Source: Candidatus Sumerlaeota bacterium (GTDB lineage: Bacteria > Sumerlaeota > Sumerlaeia > JADFCT01). Taken from it: DNA of 9,649 bases. The stretch is from the NCBI GenBank assembly GCA_017161665.1, contig JADFCT010000122.1, positions 1-9,649 on the forward strand. Reading direction: 5' to 3'. The position numbers and the translations under genes were made by a program. Below are positions 1 through 6,784 of this stretch, piece after piece. Each line of letters begins with the position of its first letter. Position 1 is the stretch's first letter. The notes beneath the pieces were generated by a model. It was not told where the DNA came from and did not search any database. It saw nothing but the letters and a program-made list of their open reading frames with translations.

Positions 1-1
1 G

Positions 2-592
2 CTGGCGCTGGCGCTGGTCTTGCCCATGGAAGGGATGTGGGTGATGATTCCCTTCTCGGCCGCCATGGTGGGGCTTTCCATTCTGACTGCCCGACAGGAG
101 GGAGAACCGGCCGACTGGTTTGACGCCACCTGGGGTTTTGCCAAACAGATCATGCCGCTGCTTCTGCTGGGAGTGGTGATCGCCGGTTTCCTGCTCGGAC
201 GGCCAGGCCATGAGGGAGTGATCCCGTCTAAATATGTGGAGATGCTCGTGGGTAATCGTCCCGACATGTTCCTGGCCATGACAGGACTGAGCGGTGGAGG
301 ATTCGAGTCCTTCGCCCGAGCGATCTGGCCGTTTTGGACGAACTTTTTCGCAAGCGTCTTTGGCGCGTTCATGTACTTTGCGACATTAACGGAAGTGCCG
401 ATTCTCCAGGGACTCATTGGCGCAGGGATGGGCAAAGGCCCGGCGCTGGCGCTTCTGTTGGCCGGCCCCGCGCTCAGCCTGCCGAATATGCTGGTCATCC
501 GCAGTGTGATGGGAACCAAGAAGACCGTGGTGTTCTGCTCGTTGGTCGTCGCCATGGCGACCATCAGCGGCTTGATCTATGGCAGTTTTTAA
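2..592 (+). CDS. ArsP/DUF318-family permease, C-terminal part (5' end cut by window)
   Basis: An integral membrane permease of the DUF318/ArsP type. Characterised ArsP members export trivalent organoarsenicals such as methylarsenite from the cytoplasm. The frame is open from base 2, so the TTG at 20 and the ATG at 26 are internal codons and the true start lies upstream; 196 residues are visible. Hydrophobic segments lie near the start of the visible part, at GFAKQIMPLLLLGVVIAGF, at NFFASVFGAFMYFATL, and in two closing segments ending at TAA 590-592. The family signature is the run TLTEVPILQGLIGAGMGKGP, then a glycine/proline-rich segment with LAGPALSLPNMLVIRSV. Between MLVGN and FFASVFG there are about 27 residues that I do not remember in close relatives, possibly an insertion in an extramembrane loop. 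The ArsM and thioredoxin-type genes downstream fit an organoarsenical role, but many DUF318 permeases have no known substrate. The family is well supported; the substrate is inference. Confidence 0.85.
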   Translation: MALALVLPMEGMWVMIPFSAAMVGLSILTARQEGEPADWFDATWGFAKQIMPLLLLGVVIAGFLLGRPGHEGVIPSKYVEMLVGNRPDMFLAMTGLSGGGFESFARAIWPFWTNFFASVFGAFMYFATLTEVPILQGLIGAGMGKGPALALLLAGPALSLPNMLVIRSVMGTKKTVVFCSLVVAMATISGLIYGSF

Positions 593-594
593 TC

Positions 595-626
595 AGCGCT
601 CGTCCTGGAGTCAGAGGGACGGCGCT
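595..626 (+). other. Bulged hairpin between permease and lipoprotein genes
   Basis: AGCGCTCGTCC (595-605) pairs with GGACGGCGCT (617-626), giving ten base pairs with one bulged T and an 11-base loop. It begins three bases after the permease stop codon. No T-run follows, so it is not a convincing intrinsic terminator. It could stabilise or process the mRNA between the permease and lipoprotein genes. The structure is seen; the role is unknown. Confidence 0.4.
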
Positions 627-652
627 AATGAAGCCTTCAAAGGAGGCGTGCG

Positions 653-1267
653 ATGAAAAGGACAGTCTTGAGGATCGGTGGTCTGAGTTTGCTGTGTCTG
701 CTGAGCGCGTGCGTCAAACCTTCCCCCCCCCTGGCCGCATTGCGCGATTCGGCGCCCGCGTTCCAATCGGCGCCAACGGAACCGACACAGGCTGCCTCCG
801 CCACGCCGGCAATCGGTTCGCCACAATGGCTTGCAGCAGTGGAAACGAAAATTCGGGTGCTGGATGAACAGGGGCATGGCCCAACGGTCGGCTCGGAGGA
901 GTGGATGGCGGCAGTGAGCCACAAACTGGACCTGAATACGGCTCAAGAACGTGGGCTCACTCCGGGCTCGGAGGAATGGAAGCGCGCCGTTCATGGCCGC
1001 CTGTGGGGCGAACGGCCAGCCCAAGTGATTCGAGCGGTTTTTATTGCGGAAAGCCAAGAGCGTCTGATTGCCGAGTTCAATCGCGAAGACAACAATGTGA
1101 CGGTCTTCTGGAAAGAGCGCCGTTCAACCCTCCCACGGGCCATCTCAGCCTCCGGCGCCCGCTATGCGAGTCCGGATGAAAAAGAAGTCCTGTGGAACAA
1201 GGGCGACGAGGTGACCTACTGGCTCAATGGGGAAATCGTCTTCAGCGGCTCCGTCCAAAACCCATAA
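653..1267 (+). CDS. Outer-membrane-type lipoprotein: three 25-residue repeats plus MliC lysozyme-inhibitor domain
   Basis: 204 residues. A very strong Shine-Dalgarno (AAAGGAGG, ending at 647) sets the ATG at 653. The N-terminus is a lipoprotein signal peptide: basic MKRTVLR, a hydrophobic stretch and the lipobox LLSAC, giving lipidated Cys20; no Asp follows at +2, so outer-membrane sorting is expected. Residues 21-54 are a Pro/Ala/Thr-rich linker. Residues 55-118 hold three imperfect repeats of period 25, each starting GS(P/E)(Q/E)W and continuing xxAVxxK/R-L. Residues about 125-201 match the MliC/PliC fold: TLPRAISASGARY followed by VLWNKGDEVTYW. In characterised MliC proteins a Ser in the SASGARY-type loop and a Lys in the later KG loop insert into the active site of C-type lysozyme; here these would be Ser165 or Ser167 and Lys183. 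Expected role: protecting peptidoglycan from lysozyme. It lies between a permease and an RND pair, so a link to envelope stress is possible but unproven. The repeats are unassigned. A C9 tract lies just after the lipobox. Confidence 0.86.
   Translation: MKRTVLRIGGLSLLCLLSACVKPSPPLAALRDSAPAFQSAPTEPTQAASATPAIGSPQWLAAVETKIRVLDEQGHGPTVGSEEWMAAVSHKLDLNTAQERGLTPGSEEWKRAVHGRLWGERPAQVIRAVFIAESQERLIAEFNREDNNVTVFWKERRSTLPRAISASGARYASPDEKEVLWNKGDEVTYWLNGEIVFSGSVQNP
723..731 (+). repeat. Homopolymeric C9 tract inside the lipoprotein gene
   Basis: Nine consecutive C residues encode the Ser-Pro-Pro-Leu stretch (residues 24-27) immediately after lipidated Cys20. A one-base slip would frameshift the protein just past its lipobox, before the repeats and the MliC domain. 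Poly-C tracts of about this length are known phase-variation sites in surface-protein genes of some Gram-negative bacteria; whether this one varies is inference. Confidence 0.9.
815..1006 (+). repeat. Three tandem 25-residue (75-base) coding repeats
   Basis: Unit 1 is 815-889 (begins GSPQWLAAVETK), unit 2 is 890-964 (GSEEWMAAVSHK) and unit 3 is the first 14 residues of a unit, 965-1006 (GSEEWKRAVHGR). The spacing is exactly 25 residues. The shared pattern is G-S-x-x-W-x-x-A-V-x-x-K/R-(L/I), with HGP(T)V or GLTP closing the full units. Each unit looks like a short amphipathic helix plus a linker. They sit between the lipid anchor and the MliC domain, so they could act as a spacer or cell-wall-contacting stalk (inference). 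Confidence 0.85.
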
Positions 1268-1424
1268 AAAAGGATCCATCACACCGAACACAATGGCGAG
1301 AAAATGGCAATGGATCACTGCGTCCTTCAACGGTTTCGTATCAGCAACAATCCCCAAGGCAATCGGACATCATGGCCAAAGTCCCACATCCGATGGCTGA
1401 AATAGTGTGAAAAGGCATTATTCA
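1268..1424 (+). other. 157-base intergenic region before the RND genes
   Basis: No convincing gene, sigma-70 promoter or terminator is visible here. Two weak inverted repeats can be seen: GATCCAT (1273-1279) with ATGGATC (1310-1316), and ATCGGA (1362-1367) with TCCGAT (1389-1394). The second has a 21-base spacer and ends 31 bases before the adaptor start, so it could be an operator, but such short arms occur by chance. It is the largest gap in the window and the most likely place for a separate RND promoter. Confidence 0.35.
1410..1415 (+). promoter_or_regulatory. Ribosome binding site that decides the RND adaptor start
   Basis: AAAAGG lies nine bases before ATG 1425. The in-frame GTG at 1407 would place this motif inside the coding region and has no Shine-Dalgarno of its own, so ATG 1425 is preferred. 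Confidence 0.6.
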
Positions 1425-2621
1425 ATGAAAAAGATTTCGGCAAAGATTCTAAGATTCCTGCTTCTCTTTGCGGTCCTCGCTGTTTTAGCGCTTGGGGGCG
1501 GCGCCCTGATTCAAAAGAAAAAACGCGCCCTGGCCAAAGCCCCCCGCTACCAGGCGCCCGCCACACTGGTGGAAACCGCCACGGTCTTTCGGGGCGAACT
1601 GAACGAGGCGCATGACTATCTGGCCATGGTCGAGCCCGTCGAGTCGGCCAGCGTGACGGCGCGGGTCACCGCAACGATTGATTCCGTGATGGTGGATGAA
1701 GGCGATCCGGTCCGCCCGGGCCAAACACTCCTCACCTTGGACCAGCGCCAGATCGAAACCCAGCAAACAGCTGCCCAGGCGCAAATCAAGCAGGCGGAAG
1801 CCGACTTACAAAGCAACCAAGCTACGGTAGCGGCGCTGGAAGAATCCTACGCCTATTGGACCCGTGAAGCGGATCGCGCCGCTCAGCTGGCAAAGAGTGA
1901 GACGATTCCTGTCGCCCAGGCCGAGGCGACGATCGACAAGAAAAGTGATGCGGAGGGAAAGTTGATCGCCGCCCGCGGGAAATCAACATCCATTGAACAA
2001 CAGATTCGATCATTGGAGGCGCGCCGGGCGGAACTCGAAATCATGTTGAGTTATTGCAATATCCAAAGCCCTTTTGCTGGCGTCGTCACCTCCCGTCTGA
2101 TCGATCCTGGGGATCAGGCGGCGCCTGGCAAAACGCTGCTGGTCATCGAAAGAGATGGCGAACTCATGATCGCCTTCGATGCGCCTCAGAATGATTTGCC
2201 CGACATCAAGGCGGGATTGCCTGTTTCCTTTTCCGCAGGAGGCCAGAGCAAACAAGCGACCATTTCGCTTCTGTATCCGTCCCTCAATCGCGCCCGGATG
2301 GTCCGGGTCCAGGTGTTGCTCGACCATGAACAGGCGGCGGATTTGACGTCGGGACAATATCTGACAGCAACAGTCGTCATCAAACAGCATCAGGACGTGC
2401 CGCTCATTCCCGTCCGCGCGTTGATTGAGGGTGGGCTTCAGGAAAACACCCATGTCTATGTCGTCGAGGAAGGCGTTCTGCGAGCGCGGCCCATCCGCGT
2501 TCTCGGAACAGCGTGCGAGCAGGCGGCGGTTGAAGGTCTGGAAGCCGGGCAAGAGGTGGTGGTTCATTCGTTTCTGGGCTGGGCCCGGCTGGCGGATGGT
2601 CTGTCCGTGGAGGCGCGTTGA
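1425..2621 (+). CDS. RND efflux periplasmic adaptor (membrane fusion protein, HlyD/AcrA type)
   Basis: 398 residues; it links an inner-membrane RND pump to an outer-membrane channel. Residues 1-30 are a signal anchor (MKKISAKILR then a long hydrophobic run). A split lipoyl (biotinyl-like) domain has its first half near 74-109 (VTARVTATIDSVMVDEGDPV, then PGQTLLTLD) and its second half near 211-245 (CNIQSPFAGVVTSR, then DPGDQAAPGKTLLVIE). Between them, residues 112-208 form an Ala/Gln/Glu-rich alpha-helical coiled-coil hairpin. A beta-barrel domain covers about 246-318 and a membrane-proximal domain 320-398. No lipobox Cys is present, so it is probably anchored by the N-terminal helix. The stop codon overlaps the ATG of the pump gene (TGATG), which implies coupled translation. 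No His- or Met-rich metal-binding N-terminus of the CusB kind is seen, so the adaptor does not reveal the substrate. No TolC-like outer-membrane gene is in the window. Confidence 0.92.
   Translation: MKKISAKILRFLLLFAVLAVLALGGGALIQKKKRALAKAPRYQAPATLVETATVFRGELNEAHDYLAMVEPVESASVTARVTATIDSVMVDEGDPVRPGQTLLTLDQRQIETQQTAAQAQIKQAEADLQSNQATVAALEESYAYWTREADRAAQLAKSETIPVAQAEATIDKKSDAEGKLIAARGKSTSIEQQIRSLEARRAELEIMLSYCNIQSPFAGVVTSRLIDPGDQAAPGKTLLVIERDGELMIAFDAPQNDLPDIKAGLPVSFSAGGQSKQATISLLYPSLNRARMVRVQVLLDHEQAADLTSGQYLTATVVIKQHQDVPLIPVRALIEGGLQENTHVYVVEEGVLRARPIRVLGTACEQAAVEGLEAGQEVVVHSFLGWARLADGLSVEAR
2609..2613 (+). promoter_or_regulatory. Shine-Dalgarno for the RND pump, inside the adaptor gene
   Basis: GGAGG lies seven bases before ATG 2621 and within the last codons of the adaptor gene. 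It supports ATG 2621 rather than the overlapping TTG at 2618, and gives a TGATG stop/start overlap. Confidence 0.75.
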
Positions 2622-5600
2622 TGAATCTCTCGGATTTTTCCATTCGATCCCCCTATACGGTCATCTCCGTCTCCCTTCTGGTCGCGGCTTTGGGAACCTT
2701 TGCCTTTTTCCGGACGCCGACGGATCTTTTCCCGGACACCGTGCCGCCCCAGGTGGTTGTGGTGACGGTGTGGCCCGGAGCGGACGCCGACGATCTGGCG
2801 GACAAAGTGACGCAGATCATTGAAAAAGAACTCAATACCTTGAGTGGGCTCAATCGGGTGACCAGCGTGAGCCGCGACGAGGTCTCTTCGATCAACGCGG
2901 AATTCGACTACAAAAAAAATCTCGGTGAAGCCGTTCTTGACGTGCAGAACGCTGTGGGTCGCATTCGCGCCGCGTTGCCTTCCGCGATTATGGAACCCCG
3001 GATCTATCGTATCTCCGATTCCACGCGCCCTCTCCTGACGCTATCGCTGACGCCCAAGCCGGGAAGCATCAAAGACTTGTCGCAAATACGCCTCCTCGCT
3101 GAAAATCAGATTGAAGATAAGATACTCAATGTCCCTGGTGTCGCCGATGTGCATGTCTTTGGCGGGCATCAGCCGGAAATCGAAGTGCGCGTTTCCCGTG
3201 AAACCTTATCTGCGAACGACCTGCCCCTGTCGGACGTCTTGGCCGCTTTGGCGCGACACAATGTTTCCGCCCCCGCGGGAACGATCTATTCGCCCGCCCG
3301 GGAATATCTGCTGAAGGTATCCGGGGAGTTTTCGAATCTGGATGAAATCCGGCGGATGCCGCTACGGTTTAATGAAGGCGGCGTCCTGCGCCTACGGGAC
3401 GTGGCGGAAGTGAAGTTGGGCGAAGCGGAACAGCGGAGCGTCTATCACGGCAATGGGAAAGCGGCCATCGCCATCAACATTCTTCGGCCCGAGCGTGGTC
3501 CGACGGTTTCAGCGATCCAAAATGTCAAGACCCTCCTGCCGACCCTTCAGGCGGAGTACTCGGATATCGAGTTTGCCATTACGGACGATCAATATCCGAT
3601 CATTGATCTCAATGTAACCGGGATGCGTCTCTCCCTGTTTCAAGCGGTCCTGTTGACCATTGCCGTGATCTTTCTTTTTCTTGCGGATCTCCGCGCGGCG
3701 CTGGTGGTTTCGATCAGTATTCCCATGGCCTTTCTGGTCAGCCTGGTTGTGTTGTGGTTCAGCCCCTATACACTCAACATGGTAACCCTCTCGGGAATGA
3801 TCATCGCTGTGGGCATGGTGGTGGACGCCTCGATCGTGGCGTTGGAAAACATCTATCGCCATTACCGTGATGATGCAGACAAAAATCCCAAACATGCGGC
3901 CTCGGTGGGCGCCCGCGAGGTCTCCCTGGCCATTACCGCCGGTATGTTGACGACCGTGATCGTCCTTGTCCCTGTCATGTTCGCGGGCGGCTACACGCAG
4001 CAGACCATGCGTCCCCTGAACCTGATTATTTCCGCCACGTTGGTGGGATCGTTGCTCGCCGCTTTAACGATTGTGCCGCTGATGGCTTCGCGCTTGTTGG
4101 CGCACGGGCAACGCAAGCGCAACGCTTTAGAGCGGATGGTTGCCTATACCGATCACGGAGTGAATGGGCTCGGCGTTTTTTACCTGGGCGTGCTGCGCAA
4201 GGCTCTGCGTTATCGCTGGGCGGTGATTCCTCTGGCCATTCTCTTCTTTGGCTTCACCATGCGACAGGTCAAGCCCCTACTGGGCGGCGAACTGATGCCG
4301 GCCATGGATACCGGGATCGTCAATCTTGATTTCAAAACGCCCTCGGATTTCACGCCCCGACAGGTCGAATCGACGCTATCGGCCATTGAAGCCATGGTCT
4401 ACGAAACACCGGGTGTATTGGCCGTTTCGTCGGTCGTCGGCTCCGAGCCGGGCGAGATCAGTTTCGGAAGCGGGGGCTCCACGGCTCAATCAGGACGCGT
4501 TAAAATCACACTCATCGACCGTACACAACGGACGGACACGATTTGGGACATTCAGGACCAATGGCGTCAAAAACTGCGCAATCTACCCGGCGTACAAGAT
4601 TTCACCGTTGCCGAGTATGGCGCCACGCCCCGTTCGACGACCCGCGCCCCCCTGGATGTGATCATCAGCGGTCCCGACGCCCGTGTGCTGGATGAATTGG
4701 CCGGGGACGTTCTTCTCGCCCTGGACGGCGCGCCGGGCCTGGTGGATGTGCAGCGCAGCTGGCGCATCGACAAGCGGGATTGCCGCATTCAGATCGATCC
4801 GGATCTGGCTGAACTCTACCATGTCTCGCCCCCAGTCGTCGCCAGCGAATTGCGCACGGCGGTCAAAGGGGTTTCCCCCACATCCATGCGACTGAACGGC
4901 TATCTCGACATCCCCATCACCGTCCGCTATCAGGGAGCCGACATCCAGTATCCCTCCCAGTTGCGGGATGTTTATCTCCAGACGCCGATGGGGCAGATCC
5001 CCTTGCGCAGTCTTGCGGAGATTCATCCCCATCGAACACAGCCTTTCGTCACCCGCGAAAACCTGTCGCCGACCATCGACATCACCGCCGTCAACCGCGG
5101 CTACACGATCGGCCACGTCACCGGCATGGTGCAGAAAAAACTGGATGGCCTGAAGACGCCGGCCGGCTACCAGGTGAAAATCGCGGGCACGGCTGTAGAC
5201 ATGAAAGTCGGCCAGCAGGAAATGGGACGGGCCCTGATGATCGGATTTGTCCTGTTGTTTATCCTCCTGATCGCCATGTTCAAGTCGTTCATCCATCCCT
5301 TTACGATCATGGCCGCCATCCCCTTGGCCGTGGCAGGTGGCTTCTGGGGACTGCTCCTCTTCGACAAACCCATGTGCAATCCCGCCATGATGGGCATGAT
5401 TCTCCTGGGTGGCACCATCGTGAACAACAGCATCCTCCTGTTGGAATTTATTATCAACGCCCGCGCTGCGGGCATGGCGCGCGATGAAGCCATCATGCAG
5501 GCCGTGCGCTTGCGCCTGCGCCCCATTCTGATGACGACCGTTTCGACCATTATCGGACTCTCCCCGCTGATTTTTGAAATGGCCGTAGGACTTGAGCGCA

Positions 5601-5773
5601 TGAGCCCCCTGGGCATCGTCGCCGCGACCGGGCTCCTGGTGGGCACGTTCCTGACTCTGATCGTAATCCCTGTCGTTTATTCGCTTTTGGACAGTCTCAG
5701 CGCAACGGCCACCCAGGCATGGCGCTGGTTCTGGATGTCCGAGCCATCGGTAAACAAAGAAACGGCTCTTTGA
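2621..5773 (+). CDS. RND-family efflux transporter (AcrB/ACR_tran superfamily)
   Basis: 1050 residues, full length for the family. It is a proton-driven inner-membrane pump working with the adaptor upstream. It shows the two-fold RND layout: TM1 near 10-30, a periplasmic porter loop about 31-335, a TM2-TM6 bundle about 338-490, TM7 near 533-548, a second porter loop about 550-868 and TM8-TM12 about 870-1022. N-terminal hallmarks are FRTPTDLFPD and VTVWPGADADD. In TM4 the proton-relay motif reads GMVVDASIVALEN with one Asp (Asp402), where AcrB has an Asp pair. In TM10 the AcrB Lys940 position is Asn935 (TIVNNSILLLEF), as in the VNN subset of RND pumps. A Met/Cys cluster, MCNPAMMGM (918-926), lies at the periplasmic entry of TM10. 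Drug versus metal specificity cannot be settled from these residues. An A8 run at 2912-2919 is a possible slippage site. The redox/metal genes that follow start after a 68-base gap with a palindrome. Confidence 0.97.
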   Translation: MNLSDFSIRSPYTVISVSLLVAALGTFAFFRTPTDLFPDTVPPQVVVVTVWPGADADDLADKVTQIIEKELNTLSGLNRVTSVSRDEVSSINAEFDYKKNLGEAVLDVQNAVGRIRAALPSAIMEPRIYRISDSTRPLLTLSLTPKPGSIKDLSQIRLLAENQIEDKILNVPGVADVHVFGGHQPEIEVRVSRETLSANDLPLSDVLAALARHNVSAPAGTIYSPAREYLLKVSGEFSNLDEIRRMPLRFNEGGVLRLRDVAEVKLGEAEQRSVYHGNGKAAIAINILRPERGPTVSAIQNVKTLLPTLQAEYSDIEFAITDDQYPIIDLNVTGMRLSLFQAVLLTIAVIFLFLADLRAALVVSISIPMAFLVSLVVLWFSPYTLNMVTLSGMIIAVGMVVDASIVALENIYRHYRDDADKNPKHAASVGAREVSLAITAGMLTTVIVLVPVMFAGGYTQQTMRPLNLIISATLVGSLLAALTIVPLMASRLLAHGQRKRNALERMVAYTDHGVNGLGVFYLGVLRKALRYRWAVIPLAILFFGFTMRQVKPLLGGELMPAMDTGIVNLDFKTPSDFTPRQVESTLSAIEAMVYETPGVLAVSSVVGSEPGEISFGSGGSTAQSGRVKITLIDRTQRTDTIWDIQDQWRQKLRNLPGVQDFTVAEYGATPRSTTRAPLDVIISGPDARVLDELAGDVLLALDGAPGLVDVQRSWRIDKRDCRIQIDPDLAELYHVSPPVVASELRTAVKGVSPTSMRLNGYLDIPITVRYQGADIQYPSQLRDVYLQTPMGQIPLRSLAEIHPHRTQPFVTRENLSPTIDITAVNRGYTIGHVTGMVQKKLDGLKTPAGYQVKIAGTAVDMKVGQQEMGRALMIGFVLLFILLIAMFKSFIHPFTIMAAIPLAVAGGFWGLLLFDKPMCNPAMMGMILLGGTIVNNSILLLEFIINARAAGMARDEAIMQAVRLRLRPILMTTVSTIIGLSPLIFEMAVGLERMSPLGIVAATGLLVGTFLTLIVIPVVYSLLDSLSATATQAWRWFWMSEPSVNKETAL

Positions 5774-5785
5774 TGGAAGGTAACA

Positions 5786-5804
5786 AACATTGGTTTCCAA
5801 TGTT
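5786..5804 (+). promoter_or_regulatory. Perfect 19-base palindrome, candidate operator
   Basis: AACATTGGTTTCCAATGTT: eight-base perfect arms around TTT, in the 68-base gap between the RND pump and the Tat-flavoprotein gene. A CATAAT hexamer (5810-5815), one mismatch from TATAAT, follows five bases later, though no good -35 is visible at the usual distance. This fits a dimeric regulator site over an internal promoter for the redox/metal block. It could also form an mRNA hairpin; no T-run follows, so it is not a standard terminator. The symmetry is certain; the role is inferred. Confidence 0.5.
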
Positions 5805-5841
5805 GGACGCATAATCAAATCGAAGCAGGGGGAAAGAGACT

Positions 5842-6513
5842 ATGAAACAGCAAGTGACCAGACGGATCTTCGCGCAGGGAACCATGGCGGCGACCGCCAC
5901 GGGCGTGTTGGGCGCTGCGGCGAGCGCGCTGGGACAACAGGAATCGGGCAAACGGCTGATCATCGGTGTGGCGTGCAGTCCTCGAAAGGGGATGACGACG
6001 GCGACCGGCATGGACGTGGCGCTCAAGGCCGCGGCGGCGGTCGATTCTCGGATCGAAACCAAATTGGTGGACCTGGGCGGCCTGACCGTCAACGGTTGGT
6101 CCCCCACGCCGACGGAAGACGATTTCACCAAACTGCTGCCCCTCTTCAAGGCCGACAACCTGGCCGGCCTGATCATCGGCTCGCCCGTCTATTTCCGGAC
6201 CATGAGTTCCTTGTGTAAGGCCTTCCTCGAACGGCTGGGCGCCTTGCGGCAACCCAAACTGCTCCTGTCCGGCAAAGTGGCCGGCGCCTTGGCCGTCGGG
6301 GCCATGCGGAATGGCGGCCAGGAAGAAGTGATCAGTGAAATCCATAACGCCATGCTTTGCCACGAGGCGACCCTCGTCGGCGGCAAGGCCGGCGCGTTTC
6401 AAGGCGCCACCCTGTGGAACGCGCAAGGCGACGACATCACCAAAGACGAATTCGGCATCGAGACGGCTCAAAAACTGGGCGCGCGCGTGGCCGAAGAAAT
6501 CCTGAAAGCCTGA
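5842..6513 (+). CDS. Tat-exported flavodoxin-fold protein (NADPH-dependent FMN reductase-like)
   Basis: 223 residues. The ATG at 5842 is preceded by a purine-rich Shine-Dalgarno (AGGGGGAAAGAG). The N-terminus is a twin-arginine signal: TRRIFAQG with Arg7-Arg8, then a moderately hydrophobic Ala/Gly-rich stretch and an AxA-type site (residues 27-29, ASA), so the mature protein should start near residue 30 in the periplasm. The mature part has the flavodoxin-like fold: beta strand LIIGVA, an FMN phosphate loop SPRKGMTTA (46-54), the isoalloxazine-loop motif GSPVYFRTMSSLCKAFLERL (113-132), and GAMRNGGQEEV (153-163) as in NADPH-dependent FMN reductase and iron-sulfur flavoprotein families. Three Cys (45, 125, 173) are scattered, with no iron-sulfur motif. 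Tat export fits a protein that binds its flavin in the cytoplasm before transport. Its likely role is a periplasmic flavin-dependent redox partner of the thiol/metal proteins encoded downstream; substrate and electron donor are unknown. Confidence 0.86.
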   Translation: MKQQVTRRIFAQGTMAATATGVLGAAASALGQQESGKRLIIGVACSPRKGMTTATGMDVALKAAAAVDSRIETKLVDLGGLTVNGWSPTPTEDDFTKLLPLFKADNLAGLIIGSPVYFRTMSSLCKAFLERLGALRQPKLLLSGKVAGALAVGAMRNGGQEEVISEIHNAMLCHEATLVGGKAGAFQGATLWNAQGDDITKDEFGIETAQKLGARVAEEILKA

Positions 6514-6529
6514 TCGGAGGAACGACAAC

Positions 6530-6760
6530 ATGAAAATTCAGATTCTGGGAACAGGATGTCCCAAGTGTAAAAAACTCGCCGAGGCGGCGGAAACGGCCGC
6601 CAAAGAACTGGGCATCGACTATGAGATGGAGAAGATCACCGAACTCAACGACATCATGAACTTCGGCGTCATGATGACGCCGGGCCTGGCTGTCGATGGC
6701 GAGGTCAAGGTTTCGGGCAAGGTCCCGACGCTGGATGAAATCAAGGGGATGCTCAAGTAA
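6530..6760 (+). CDS. Small thioredoxin-like redox protein (CPKC; small redox-active disulfide protein 2 family)
   Basis: 76 residues, normal size for this minimal thioredoxin-fold family (thioredoxin_3, MTH895/TM0979 type). The active site is Cys10-Pro-Lys-Cys13 in TGCPKCKKL right after the first strand. The cis-proline loop is MMTPGLAVDG (Pro51), and GKVPTLDEIKGML makes the last helix. There is no signal peptide, so it is cytoplasmic. GGAGG (6516-6520) lies nine bases before ATG 6530. It ends with tandem TAA stops (6758-6763). It follows the flavoprotein gene by 16 bases, so it is co-transcribed. Homologues are often found beside DUF318 permeases and CcdA-like genes. A plausible job is supplying electrons to CcdA or handling a thiol-bound metal(loid). 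The family is well supported; the partner is inference. Confidence 0.92.
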   Translation: MKIQILGTGCPKCKKLAEAAETAAKELGIDYEMEKITELNDIMNFGVMMTPGLAVDGEVKVSGKVPTLDEIKGMLK

Positions 6761-6784
6761 TAATCCCCAAAGGAGTGATTCACC

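Noticed and set aside
595..626. Intrinsic terminator after the permease
   Set aside because: The hairpin is real but has no T-run after it, and the downstream gene starts only 27 bases later. It is kept only as an unassigned hairpin.
1293..1400. 35-codon open frame in the gap before the RND adaptor
   Set aside because: It has no Shine-Dalgarno, no recognisable motif, and its length is expected by chance.
1407..1424. GTG 1407 as start of the RND adaptor
   Set aside because: It would add MKRHYS in front of a signal anchor that already starts well at MKKISAK. The only Shine-Dalgarno-like motif (AAAAGG) is placed for ATG 1425.
2912..2919. A8 run as a programmed frameshift site in the RND gene
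   Set aside because: The zero frame continues through a full-length, well-conserved pump and no useful product is visible in the other frames. It is mentioned only as a possible slippage site.
4583..5818. Long open frame on the - strand (411 codons) opposite the RND gene
   Set aside because: It lies wholly antisense to clearly conserved RND sequence, has a His/Gly/Gln-rich composition typical of a shadow frame and lacks a recognisable domain or ribosome binding site.
5842..6513. ArsH (organoarsenical oxidase) for the flavoprotein
   Set aside because: The FMN-reductase-type fold and arsenic context suggest it, but the Tat signal, the GAMRNGGQEEV segment and the short length fit the general FMN reductase/iron-sulfur flavoprotein group. 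I cannot see ArsH-specific motifs.
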